Source of the DNA: Aphrocallistes beatrix
Lineage: Eukaryota > Porifera > Hexactinellida > Sceptrulophora > Aphrocallistidae
Assembly (NCBI GenBank): GCA_963281255.1
Contig: OY725491.1
Location: forward strand, 4,514,857-4,578,856
Direction of reading: 5' to 3'
DNA length: 64,000 nucleotides
Shown here piece by piece: positions 1-10,192 of the stretch. Numbering within the stretch: the stretch's first letter is position 1; each line of letters starts with the position of its first letter. The position numbers were made by a program, and so were the translations under genes. The notes beneath the pieces were generated by a model, which was not told the origin of the DNA, ran no database searches, and worked only from the letters and a program-made list of their open reading frames with translations.

Positions 1-608
1 TCCCCTCCAGAATTGGGGGGGACCCCCCCAAATTAACATTTAGATTTCTGCCTAGGGGTACCCCCCCAAATTTGGGGGGCCCCCCCCGATTTTATCATTA
101 GTCATATTTTAATTTGGGGGGGGTCCCCCCATTTGTATTAATGTAGCGATTTCAAGCTCTAATTATTTCTGGAAACAAGCATTAATACATCGTTAATCTT
201 TAAGATTCTGTATTATTTCGTTGTTTTTTTAAAATTTATCTTTGAGTGTGTCTGGGCGTGTCTGTGTCTTCTATTATAATAATAGAGCATTGAAACCCTA
301 TTGATTACGTGTTATTTTTCAAGAATGTAAGCAGTGTGATTCAACTTTGATTAATATTTAAATATTCTGAATTCGAATTCCGCAGTTTAGATTACCGATA
401 TTTATTGTTTAGACGAAGTATTGTGTAATACCAAAATAATCGAAGAGGCTTGCTCTCAACGGCTAGTTAGGGTAATCGAGTACGCTCAAAAATCAAATTT
501 AATAAAATAATCCCTTTGGATTATTTACAAGTTACAACAATTAGTGTGCTTTTGTTAACTAATATAATACTAACACACACTGCTACGAGTGCTAAAGATG
601 ATACATAG

Positions 609-710
609 CAGGGGCGCTCAAACTTTCAAATCTACGGGCCACTTTAAAAATTAGGCTCCGCCTTACGGGCCACAAATCATAGATCGCCTGTGGCTTTAGT
701 TTAATCAATT
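609..710. mobile_element. hAT-type MITE end fragment
   Basis: Begins CAGGGGCGCTCAAACTTTC and continues with CGGGCCAC blocks, the pattern typical of Charlie-like hAT termini. I found no matching opposite terminus, so the extent is approximate and the copy is probably truncated. Confidence 0.35.
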
Positions 711-1195
711 TTCAAGCTATACTATTTGACCTCATATTGCATTAACAATGGATTCTACTTGTAAATTCAGGTTATTGACTTAAATTATAATCTTTTGAAT
801 GGATTCGAATCATTTGATGTCTCTTTTGAACTCAGCTTGTTTTCTAGCAAGTGGACAATAGTACTAAACTTAGATTTGAGGTATGCTATGCACTGTTCAT
901 AGTAGAATAACATTGCAGAAAAAAATACCTAAAGAAATTTAGCTAATGAGAGTGATAATGTTGCTTGGATTTAACTAAGCTAGAACTCGCCATTTCAATT
1001 TAGGTTCTGCCTCCTACGTTATACTTGTGAAGCTCTAACAATTGATAGAATTCGTAAATGCAAACTATCGTTAGCAAATACTGTATTCATACTAGGAACA
1101 TTGATGCATTTGTAGAGTATCTATAATTATTTCTATATGGTGTTTAGAAAAAATAATTATTATCTGACGATTGAAGCACGTCAATCTACTGTATA

Positions 1196-1290
1196 CAAGC
1201 ACGCTTCGCTTGCTTGCGCTGCGCGGCTTGCGGACACTGCGTGTCCGCAGATTTACCCAGTAGGTGCTTGGGAATATACGTCGCTTTCTT
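1196..1290 (-). mobile_element. Helitron 3'-end fragment
   Basis: Carries the hairpin-rich 3' end (read on the minus strand, ending CTTG) shared with all other Helitron copies in the window. The GCGGACAC/GTGTCCGC stem is recognisable, but the body is missing beyond it. The open frame over this stretch is low-complexity and not a gene. Confidence 0.6.
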
Positions 1291-1549
1291 GTTTTATACT
1301 AAGTACGCTGGATTATCATTTGTCTACGGTTACATTAATGAAACCAGAACTGTAGCATAAATTTTATTTCTTGATAAATATAATTTACTTCGTATTAAGT
1401 CAACTAATCCCGAATGTAAGCCCAATTTGAATACACAAAGTTCACATTACTAAAGATTATTATACTTAAATAATCAATTCCAGTCCATGAGTCCAAAAAA
1501 GTGCACAATCTCAGTATTTTTGTATTCTCAATGTTTTCTCGTTATAACA

Positions 1550-1800
1550 CCACCTTGGTCGACCTGTCACGCCTTAACTAGTACGAGGGGAGCAATTGTG
1601 GATGCCATAACTGGCCGCCCCTTTCCACAACAGGTCGGGGCCGGACCAGTCATGGCGTAGAAGCCGTCAGGCATTGCACTTTTCAGAATAGTGACCTTTA
1701 TAAATCGTCTAAAACTATTCGCAGCGGACGGGGAGAGCAGGGGCGGTTTCCTATGGGCTGACCTCGGTCGAACATCTCTTACGGCTCTGAAATACAATTC
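1550..1800. other. GC-rich island of unknown origin
   Basis: A 250-bp island clearly richer in GC than its surroundings, inside the element at 1-2220. Frames are open on both strands for about 75 codons, but neither translation resembles a family I know. It is not recognisable as rRNA or tRNA. Confidence 0.3.
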
Positions 1801-2220
1801 AATTATAAATTGTCAGGTTATATCAACATTAACTAGTAAACATTAATTGCCAAAACATTAGTAGTAGTAGAAACAAATGGGTAATACTTTTCATAAAATT
1901 ATAAATGGGGGGACCCCCCCAAATAAAAATATGACTAATGATAAAATCGGGGGGACCCCCCCAAATTTGGGGGGGTCCCCCTAGGCAGAAATCTAAATGT
2001 TAATTTGGGGGGTTCCCCCCCAATTCTGGAGGGGACCCCCCATATAGACTGCTAAAATAGAAATAATTGGGGTGGCTCCCCCAAATCGAGGATAATAATA
2101 ATAAAAATTGGGGGGGTACCCCCCAATTTGAAGGGGCCCCCCCAAAATGGGATCCAAAATTTGATAGAAATGGGGGGGTCCCCCCCAAATATGGGGGAGC
2201 ACCCCCAACTGAAACCCTAC

Positions 2221-2348
2221 ATGTATGTATGTATGTATGTATGTATGTATGTATGTATGTATGTATGTATGTATGTATGTATGTATGTATGTATGTATGT
2301 ATGTATGTATGTATGTATGTATGTATGTATGTATGTATGTATGTATGT
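2221..2348. repeat. (ATGT)32 tetranucleotide microsatellite
   Basis: About 32 perfect ATGT units, starting directly at the CCCTACA end of the G/C-arm element. All six frames stay open, giving false ORFs of YVCM or THTYI repeats. Confidence 0.97.
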
Positions 2349-2465
2349 CCGTACGCGCGCTACTGCGAAATCTAACAATCCGAATTTTACCAAATTTCGC
2401 ATGTAGGATCTCTTTATGGTGTAGATGTGCACGGGGTGTGAAGTTGGCAGCGAAATCCATGTACA
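2347..2465. repeat. Dispersed repeat C, copy 1
   Basis: The stretch beginning GTCCGTACGCGCGCTACTGC and ending near the GTGCACGG block recurs at 11497-11600 with about 90% identity by eye, also after a short ATGT run. Class is unknown. Confidence 0.7.
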
Positions 2466-2529
2466 CTTTAGAATGCGATAATTTGGAAACCAGGGCTGAT
2501 ATAAGGAATTCCTTTCACACAAGTAAAGA

Positions 2530-3981
2530 ATACCTATGGTATATTGTTTTACTAAAATATCAACTAAATCTGACACTTGGTCATCTCGTGATGACTTTGC
2601 AAACTTTGACCATTTTATGGATTTTTTTGTTTTTTTTCGATACTGATCACTTTTGTGTGCGATAGCTTGTGCTGTTATAAAAGGACAATTCCGAGATTCA
2701 GAATAGCTATTAACTCGGTGATATAAAAATTTGATGACACTGTAAGGGAATAAACACGATAGTTTCTGATTAAAAGTATATGTCCAATTAGGAACCAATT
2801 TGTTACACCCAGTTTTCGGTTTAATACAATCCCACTCTTCAGGATTGAGAAAAAAATGTTTTGTTTGATCAGCTTTTGGCGTCCAGGAACCATAAGATGT
2901 AAGTTTATCACCAATACCAATCTCGGAAATATAATCTTGGTGGCCTAGGGAGTTTGCACTAGTATTTGTATTTATATGGTCATTATATCCGGATTCTAAA
3001 GATGATATTTCTGATTCATTTCCCGAAGATATCTGTGTTGGATGTAATTTATCCAAGTTAAGATAAGATAGAGATGGACATTTTTGTATAGCTGAGAATT
3101 CATCCATTTGGTGTATTGGAGTAGAATTTGCGCCCAACAATTTGGATAGATCTACTCACAATCAGTATTAATTCTTTGTCAATTATTTCTGTCGAACTAT
3201 GGCAAGAATTTACTTGCTCTTTAATTTTATCAGTATTTTGATACCAAAAAAGCATAACTTTTCTTCTCAGGGTTAGACGATTCATTTTGAATATGAATTT
3301 AGACAATTTCCCCCATATTGACATAGAATCGCGCCAATTACTGTTTCTAAGTTTTGATTTAATTTCGATCCAGGGCATATCTAATATTGACAACGCATTT
3401 ATGAATTTTTCAGATATCTTTGCGTTTGAGACAAAGTTTCCATATTCTCTAAAATAAATTATATGTATAGTATGTATAAGAATACAATAATACTAGTATT
3501 TGCTTTATGTTCATTAATTCAATTTTATTACTGCATATAAAAGTTACAAATACTAGCAGTGAGAGCAAAAATGTTGAATATAATAATCAGAATCAGCATA
3601 ATCAATTTAACTCAGTATAGTCGTTGTTCTATGTTTATTATCAATTTGTTGACATTAGGAACTGAAAATCAAAATTGCCAAAATGATGTAACTGACATAC
3701 GGATAGAAATAAATAGAATTTAAACAATATGGTAGTTATAAGAATAAAAATTACTTACCTGGTCCCAAAGAACCTGGGTTCAACTCGATATCACCACTCA
3801 AGAGTAGTTTGGTTGAAAAGAGAAATATATTTGAAAAGGTGGCTGGCACAAAATATCCTAATTGATTTCCATGGGATGTGTCCTCAGACTGTGATTCAAA
3901 TAATAAATACTTCCCTATGCCATTTAACAGCATCATGTTACAATAAATAGAAACAAATAAACCAGTCCAAAATATTTCCAA
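2530..3981 (-). pseudogene. Element-derived coding remnants with a 2A-like motif
   Basis: Three minus-strand open segments lie in order: 3981-3759, 3446-3100 and 3140-2530. The first ends with LLLSGDIELNPGS, matching the 2A-like motif (DxExNPGP) found near the N-terminus of many CR1/L2-type non-LTR proteins; the final proline is replaced by serine. A consensus donor (AG/GTAAGTAA at 3758) and an AG acceptor at 3447 would join segments one and two in frame across 312 nt. Segments two and three overlap in different frames, so a frameshift or an unseen intron lies between them. The third segment has an EEWDCIKP..CPF..A pattern that I cannot assign. It could be a non-LTR ORF1, a DNA-transposon protein or a composite. 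No catalytic domain is visible. Confidence 0.45.
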
Positions 3982-4194
3982 ATGAAGATAATTGTTCAGA
4001 AGAAATGACGTTCATCCGTTTGTTGTTAACATTGATATACAATCCAGATTTGCATATTTTGGTATGAATATGTAGTGAAGTGAGGATTATTTCGGTAATT
4101 AATGGATAATAAAATTATATCAGATTAATTGTCAAATATTTATTAGCTGTTAAATTATAACAAAACAGGATTTTCCTATATCTGTATTGGTTTC

Positions 4195-4332
4195 CAAATA
4201 ATCGCACACAAAAGTGCACACAGTATCGAAAAAACAGAAAAATCCATAAAATGGTTAAAGTTTGCAAAGTCATCACGGGATGACCAAGTGTCAGATTTAG
4301 TTGATATTTTAATAAAACAATATACCATCCAC
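4195..4332 (+). repeat. Inverted second copy of a coding segment at 2527-2665
   Basis: On the plus strand this repeats, with scattered substitutions, the minus-strand coding segment that reads KFAKSSRDDQVSDLVD. The copies face each other about 1.5 kb apart and keep the same reading frame. Confidence 0.75.
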
Positions 4333-4549
4333 GTTTAATTCCATCTAATAATTCAGTAGAGCATGTAAGCTATGCGAATCATAGTGAATCGGATGACATA
4401 AGAAAGGTATTTCTATAATCGTTTTTTATATGGGTTTCTTTTCATTAAAAGGTTTTGTTAGTATATGTGCTATAACGAATACAGTCCTTACATTCACGTT
4501 TATTCATTTGATCTTCCATTCTTTTCTGTTGGCGAAAAATTTCAGGACA

Positions 4550-6357
4550 ATGAGCGATCTCGTGTTTAAGTGGGTACAAGACCAGACCAGAGCTAATTAT
4601 GGGAAGATACAGGTGAAGGAGATTGAAGATTTGAGAAAAGCCTGGTACTTCAATCTTCTCTTTCACAGATTGGATAAATTGTGAGTTGAGTATTATTATT
4701 ACATCCTATTTATTAGAAGTCTGATTTTATTTAACAAGCGCGGTTCGCTTGCTTGCGCTGCGCGGCTCGCGAACACTTTGTGTCCGCCCGAGACGCCATT
4801 TGGGTGCCTGTGGTCACCATTGATTAATTATATGGAGATAACATCTCTAAATACATCTGTCCTACTCAGTGGCGTGGCCAGGTGAAAAAATTTGTAACAA
4901 ACTTTGAAAAAGTGTAGTAGGTTAAATTAGTAAATTGTAAAAATTTTGGGGTCCTAGGCCCCCCCATAGCCACCACGCCACTGGTCCTACTGTTATAATC
5001 GATATCGCATGAAAAATCACCAAATTTGTCAATTTTTCAATTTCTTTGAACCTGGTCAGATCATCGTTTTAATGGTAAATTCGTGCTCAGCGCTAAATTT
5101 CCAGCAATTTGATATATATTGGACGTATTTGTAGAAATTCATTGGCTGCGGGTTCTTAGCAATGGCCAGGAATGTGAAAAAATTCCTGGCCGTTGCTATG
5201 CACGGACATCCACAAAGGTCAACATATATATCAAATTCCTGGAAATTTAATGCTGAGCACGAATTTAGTATTAAAATGATGATCTGACATGGTTCAAAGA
5301 AGTTATTGATCTCGGATTCCGGCGGACACTATTGAATGTGGTTATTTTTGGGTTGGCAGTCAGCAATGACCAGTTTTTTTTGATCGGTTGAAAAAGTCAA
5401 AAGTTAGCTATTATAGGAAAGGCCAGTATTAAGATGTTAACAGGGCTGGGATTGGTTAGCCGATTTAGGGCTCGGTTATTTTGGTTTCCTCCAATTGGAG
5501 GCGGTAAACCGGTTAACCGGTGTCAATATTAATTGGTAGAAATATATATTTTAGACTAATCTTTAACATAGTATTGAGAAAAATTGATTTTCAGTGGTCT
5601 CGAAATTTACAATACGATTACAGAAATTATTTTGTATCATCAATTTTTAATATTCAGGAATATTCATGAATCTCCGTCCAAAAACAATGAAATAAGTGTA
5701 AATATTTAGAAAAAAAATTAGATTGGCTAACTGCTCTAAGATTTTCTTAACCGTTAACCGAGATTGACGGTGGTTTACCAGTTAACCGAATCCAGCCTTG
5801 ATGTAAGGCATCAATTGAATTCAGTACATGATCGAATTGAGGCTTTCAGGATTCAACCCTCTCCTGTATTACATGATATTGTGTATGTTACCTATACGTA
5901 TGCATTTAAATTTTATTAGTTTTTCACTTTTACTTTTAAATTGTCTAATATTTTTTCTGATAGAAAGAGGAGAGAGCTAGTTGAACTCGCAAAGAAGGAT
6001 GATATCGAAAATTGTAAAAAGGTACGATAGTGAACTGTTTCACTTCACAATACTTTAATTTAGTTAGGTTGCATACATACATATGCACAGTACATACTCG
6101 TATGTACTAAATCTTGTGTCTCATTTAGGCAGCCGCTCTTGCGAAGGATCATCTAATTATAATTGGTTTCGAGCCTCAGAATATTAAGACTGTGCGTATA
6201 GAGAAAATAACCGATTTCGCAAAGGACATCTATGAATATGCTCAGAAGAAACATTACACATTGGAAGATGACGATGGTGGGATATTATTGTTATACGTAA
6301 TTAGTTATTATTTTTATAGTACATTGCAGGAAGATATACTGATTATTCGAAGAAGTC
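4550..6357 (+). CDS. Spliced host gene of unknown function (exons 1-4, interrupted)
   Basis: Proposed coding exons are 4550-4680, 5964-6021, 6129-6296 and 6320-6357. Each junction is GT..AG and the phases fit: exon 1 ends AAATT/GTGAGT, exon 2 is 58 nt and ends AAAAAG/GTACG, exon 3 starts after TCATTTAG. The start is the ATG after an acceptor-like TTTCAG; an upstream in-frame ATG at 4430 is possible. The product begins MSDLVFKWVQDQ and is charged and helical with no signal peptide or membrane segment. Intron 3 as drawn would be only 23 nt (6297-6319); reading through it is the alternative and gives a different C-terminus. The coding sequence stops inside codon TC| at 6357, where a transposon is inserted, and resumes at 9708. 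I do not recognise the family. Confidence 0.6.
4735..5040 (-). mobile_element. Helitron family A, 3' portion
   Basis: Starts with the shared 3' end (CAAG on the plus strand) followed by the GC-rich hairpins and the GATAACATCTCTAAATAC block of family A. It is truncated near 5040 and interrupted by a hAT MITE at 4867-4983. It lies in intron 1 of the gene above. Confidence 0.75.
4867..4983. mobile_element. 117-bp hAT MITE with 8-bp TSD
   Basis: Terminal inverted repeats CAGTGGCGTGG / CCACGCCACTG, flanked by perfect GTCCTACT duplications at 4859-4866 and 4984-4991. Removing it restores the Helitron A sequence seen in other copies. An 8-bp duplication and CAGTGGCG ends are diagnostic of hAT. Confidence 0.93.
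5042..5303. repeat. Inverted repeat (about 80-bp arms)
   Basis: CTTTGAACCTGGTCAGATC at the left is matched by GATCTGACATGGTTCAAAG at the right, and the match continues inwards for about 80 bp each side. A hairpin-like MITE is likely; no clear target duplication was found. Confidence 0.7.
5441..5800. mobile_element. hAT-like MITE with CAGGGCTGG ends
   Basis: Left end CAGGGCTGGGATTGGTTAGC, right end the inverse (GGTTAACCGAATCCAGCCTTG-type). Internal GGTTAACCGG blocks repeat. Flanks GATGTTAA and ATGTAAGG are a poor 8-bp duplication. The same family recurs at 55590-56560. Confidence 0.65.
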
Positions 6358-6600
6358 CCTGTAGGGGTTCGTTTAGGGGGCCCCCCCAGTTTCGGGGTGG
6401 GGGACCCCCCCTAAATTGGAAATTCTGCTATCATATTTAGGGGATCCTTGAAATATGGGGGGGCTTCCCCCAAATTGAACATTGTAGTCTATTCAATAGC
6501 CCCCCCCCCAAATTTGGGGTACCTCCCCATTTGAATTACACACTAGTTCTCTTTTACAGAGGCCCCCTCCAAACTTGTTCTCCTGGTGGAAAACTATTGA

Positions 6601-7235
6601 CTAGAAGTGATTATTGTTGAATAAAAATATATCTCTTCCACGCTTGCCTAAACATATATTATTTTCTATTTGGACAATACTATTAGGTTCAACAACAGCA
6701 CTGGAGACATCTCTTAGTGAAATTTGTTTATTATAGTGATATTTTACCAACTGCAAACAGCAATCATGTGTACAGTGATCCGTAAATATACATTCTTTGC
6801 ATTGATGAATTGTTAAAGGATTCAAAGTTTGTAAAAATTTGAAGAAATGATTCCCTAACTCATTTCTCATTCTATCACGATACCAGATTTGCAATACACC
6901 AATGAATTTTTAAAATCCTCGATGAGCCATATATTTAAGTCGATGGACTGATGATTGAGAAGTTTCATCTATCTTAATGTGATATGAAGTCGCACAAAAC
7001 TTAGTACTTTGGTTTTAACGTTTAAGGTTTCCTGAAGACATTTCTTCTTTTTACCAGAATTATTCGGATTTCGCATGTAATCCATTCCTACTTTTATTTT
7101 TGTGTTTGAGATTTCATTTCGTGTTATCTTGAGGTGGTTTTCGATTTGGATCTTCCTTGTTTGAGTTAAAGTATGGATTGTCATTCTTTCTCTCAAATTC
7201 GCATGAACTCTCATTTCATTAGTTAGATTGTACAA
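6601..7235 (-). pseudogene. Downstream ORFs of the Ginger-type element
   Basis: Two minus-strand open segments, 7235-6969 and 6894-6601, follow the integrase core. The first is basic and helical (contains MRVHANLRERMTI) and is placed like the C-terminal tail of KRBA2-like integrases. The second is rich in Cys and His (HQCKECIFTDHCTHDCC) and may bind zinc. They may be frameshifted continuations of one protein or exons of it; no function is assigned. Confidence 0.5.
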
Positions 7236-8839
7236 TGTACATCTCTTTGTTAGAAATTATTTCATCAGGATTTGGTCTCGAGCATGATTCAACAAAAGAT
7301 CTATGCTTGTGATGAATATACAAATCCATTACTTTAGGTAATAAATCCCATGGCCAATTTTCAACTCTTATTGTATTTGACTTAGACATTTCAATTTGAA
7401 TTTCTTTTTTAAGTAAATTCTTTAATGTTTTATTAAATCTTTCGATTTGCCCTTGAGATGTAGGAGAGTATGGTGAACCATTTATCAATTTGATTCCAAG
7501 TTTAGGCATTACAAACTTGATTATGTTCGATATAAACTCCCCGCCATTGTCACTTTGTAAAATCATTGGAACACCTTCTTTATCAAACAAATCACATAGA
7601 TTCTACAGATTGGGTTTGTTTCTTTTGATTGCAGTGGAAAGGCCCATGCATATTTAGAAAAACAGTCGATTACTGTCATAATCCATTTAAAACCTTTTTT
7701 GGAAATAATATCTTTATTATCAAACGCAACCTGTGTGAGATCTATTTGCACTCGTTCAAAGACTCCAAAAGTTTTAATATGTTTGTGATGTCCTCTCTTT
7801 GGCAATACGAGATTAGACAGACATATTTCACAATTCAGTTCAGTATAATAATTCTTTATACTATCATCAGCAACACCCCAAATGTGGAAGTGATATTTTA
7901 GGGATTTAATTAGCTCTGTATATTTTGGATGTTGGAGTTTATCATGGAACCAGTCAATAGCAATTGGAAACATTCCATCTGACAATACTATTTTATCTCC
8001 TTTTTTCAGTAAATATCCATGAGGTGTATCCTAGTAAAGATTTCAATGAAACTAGATATGTAAGATTATTACTCGTTATTACGTACACTAGGATACGTAG
8101 ATTTTTTCAGGTTTACTTTCATACTAACGAGAGTGCATTATAAAAAAATTTCAATATAAAAATCCACAAATGCCTATCCAAAAGTTATCGAAAATACTCA
8201 AAGGTGAATCTTACATTTATATGGGAGCAAAATATATAAATAATTATACCTCTTATGGTTTGTAGCTATAATGGTTTGTAGCCGTTTTAGTTGTAGCTGA
8301 TATAGTTTGCAGCCAGTGGCGTAGCTGGGTTCGAACACTTGGGGGTGACCTGTACATACAATACAATTTGGATTGATGGAATTCTAAAAATGATAAAATT
8401 TGACTGAGATTCTTTGCAAATTCTGGGATAATCCAGAAAAATCTTGATGATTAGCAATTTATTTGTAATATTTTTGCTAGTGCTCTGAGAGTTGGAAAAT
8501 TTGGGGATCCCAGGCACCATAGAACCCATCCCAGCTACGCCAATCTTTGCAGCCGTTTCTACTCAAATCAGTTGAACTATATCAAATAGTTAAAAAACAA
8601 AACCATGATTGAGCATTACATTAAACAAACACAACTGACTACATATAATTTTAAAATCAAGTACTAACCTTGAGTAGATATTCAGAAAGTCGTTTCTGAA
8701 TGAATTTTCTGAATAACTTTGAATTTTCTTTAGTACTAGGCTTAATATTCTCAATTGAATGTCGGATCAGATCAGGGATTTGTTCATTCGCACTACGACA
8801 TTGCTTCCAATTGAGATAAGAAATATGTAATGTATACAT
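7219..8839 (-). pseudogene. Integrase-like transposase (H2C2 plus rve core), frameshifted
   Basis: Exon 1 is 8839-8669 (begins MYTLHISYLNW; coding may extend further upstream) and ends CTCAAG/GTTAGT; exon 2 starts at 8030 after TTACTAG, in phase 0. Exon 2 carries a zinc-binding-type region (HDKLQHP, then CEIC), followed by the rve catalytic core: first Asp in VQIDLTQ, second in SDNGGEF, Glu in QGQIERFNK, so the DDE triad is intact. The open frame ending at 7563 and the one starting at 7590 overlap, so one frameshift breaks the core between the first and second Asp. The closest family is KRBA2/GIN-like integrases of Ginger elements. The 638-nt intron holds a hAT MITE. Confidence 0.75.
8314..8545. 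mobile_element. 232-bp hAT MITE with 8-bp TSD
   Basis: Ends CAGTGGCGTAGCTGGG and CCCAGCTACGCCAATC, flanked by TTTGCAGC at 8306-8313 and 8546-8553. It lies in the intron of the Ginger-type transposase. Confidence 0.92.
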
Positions 8840-9236
8840 TCGATCACTGATGATTTTGATTTTTTGTCCAGTTAACCTCTCAAATCCATAGAAGAGAACA
8901 TATCAGCTCAATCAAATCGAAGCCTTGCAAATCGGAGGATGTCTCCGGGTCACTCCCATCCATAATATTAAGTAAAATTCAAACGAGATTCTTTGGAATA
9001 TTTTTATAGAATTTGATTTCGTTTATCATATATAGAATATGTAGTATAACTATTTAAATACATGGAAATAGCAGTAGGCATAAAGATAAATCAAGAGGCC
9101 ATCTTTATTTGAATAATCATAAACAAAATAATAAAATATTTACAAGATACTTGAATTATCAATACGAGATTGATTCATTTGCAATTAATATATTTCACTC
9201 TTGAAGAATCCTTAAAATACAGCATTACTACTCACC

Positions 9237-9285
9237 ATGGCCTACTTAATACACGGCCATGTATTAAGTAGGCAATGTACTTACT
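9237..9285. repeat. Short perfect hairpin of the palindromic element family
   Basis: GCCTACTTAATACA and its inverse TGTATTAAGTAGGC are separated by 6 bp. The sequence equals the end motif of the palindromic elements elsewhere in the window, so this looks like two ends left after loss of the interior. Confidence 0.7.
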
Positions 9286-9707
9286 AAGAGTATTCTAACA
9301 AGTTTCTTAAATATAGTTGCAACTGTCCCGAGAAATGATTAGTATGCCTAAAAATTGATCATTTCGATTTTGAATGCAAGTCAACACGCCACAAAAACCA
9401 ACTCATTCAAATCATCCAAGTGACTTCGTTCCAATAAAAGATAGAACACTCAACTTGGATTTGCACTATAGTTTTCCACCAGGAGAACAAGTTTGGAGGG
9501 GGCCTCCGTAAAAGAGAACTAGTGTGTAATTCAAATGGGGAGGTACCCCCAAATTTTGGGGGGCCTATTGAATAGACTACAATGTTCAATTTTCAGGAAG
9601 CCCCCCCCCCATATTTCAAGGGCCCCCCTAAATATGATAGCAGAATTTTCAATGTAGGGGGGGGCCCCCCGAAACTGGGGGGGGGGGCCCTAAACGAACC
9701 CCTACAG

Positions 9708-9764
9708 TCTCTAATGCTTCAGAATGTAAAGAAATTAAGTTACTATTTGGGGCTCGCAGTGTAA
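9708..9764 (+). CDS. Remainder of the last exon of the gene at 4550
   Basis: Directly after the transposon the frame continues TCT CTA ATG CTT and ends LSYYLGLAV-stop at 9764. Joining 6357 to 9710 in phase gives a continuous C-terminal exon and a protein of about 149 residues. The insertion therefore separates coding sequence rather than falling in an intron. Whether this allele is expressed, or reads into the transposon at 6358, is unknown. Confidence 0.55.
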   Translation, partial: SLMLQNVKKLSYYLGLAV

Positions 9765-10190
9765 ATGCAAAATTATTGACATCCCTATTCCAAGATATAA
9801 AGTGTTTGTTTCATCCTACTTTTTGACTAGATCCATGCCATGTAAGTCTTCAAAATATTATTATGGCCTGGGGACATGGCTAGGAAATTCAGTACTGAGT
9901 CTAATCATACTACCCTTAAGGTTTCACTTCACTTGTTCCACTTTGTACCACTAACACCATCAAAATAATGGTGAATACTGGGGCTTGCAGCGCAAGTTGG
10001 AAACCCTATTGACAGGTAGTTAGGTTGAAAACTTATTACTTTTTCGAAATGAGAATATGTTACTTTTCCCCGCTAATTTATTTTCATGATAGACTCAATT
10101 TTATAACTATTTTGTGTGGAAGAAATGCACACGGATACATTTACTGAAAAGTGCATTATTAATTATCTATAGTATACTATGTATGTTTAG
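9765..10190. other. Non-coding stretch
   Basis: AT-rich sequence downstream of the split gene, presumably its 3' UTR and flank. A GGGGCTCGCAG-type phrase recurs twice (9750, 9980). Nothing else recognised. Confidence 0.4.
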
Positions 10191-10192
10191 AA

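Larger units (their letters stand above)
1..2220. mobile_element. Partial element with G/C-run terminal inverted repeats (Ginger-like ends)
   Basis: Bases 1-143 are the reverse complement of about 1893-2035, so the window begins inside the left arm of a long terminal inverted repeat. The right arm continues to 2220 and ends in CCCTACA. The arms consist of alternating runs of G and C (for example GGGGGGACCCCCCC) separated by AT-rich spacers. The same arm style and the same CCCTACA end occur on the integrase-bearing element at 6358-9707, so this is probably a non-autonomous relative (inference). No transposase is visible in the interior. Confidence 0.6.
6358..9707 (-). mobile_element. Ginger-type DNA transposon (integrase-like transposase, 240-bp TIRs)
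   Basis: A 3.35-kb element bounded by inverted arms 6358-6597 and 9468-9707, both built of G-run/C-run blocks and ending CTGTAGGGG / CCCCTACAG. The only coding content is a minus-strand integrase-like transposase and downstream ORFs; there is no reverse transcriptase, protease or LTR. Terminal inverted repeats plus a Ty3/gypsy-like integrase define the Ginger superfamily, known to make about 4-bp duplications. AGTC (or GTCC/GTCT) at the borders is a candidate duplication but is not clean. The element sits inside the last coding exon of the gene starting at 4550. Confidence 0.75.

Noticed and set aside
1550..1800. rRNA fragment because of a GTACGAGGGG-like phrase and high GC
   Set aside because: The flanking bases do not follow the conserved 28S helix and no further rRNA motifs are present.
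1993..2665. Overlapping ORFs of 92-307 codons on both strands over the ATGT array
   Set aside because: They are produced by a stop-free tetranucleotide repeat. Only the 2530-3140 part of the long minus frame is kept, as a remnant.
7219..7985. Retrovirus or LTR retrotransposon identity for the integrase ORFs
   Set aside because: No LTRs, reverse transcriptase, protease or gag; the 240-bp inverted termini fit a Ginger-type DNA transposon better.
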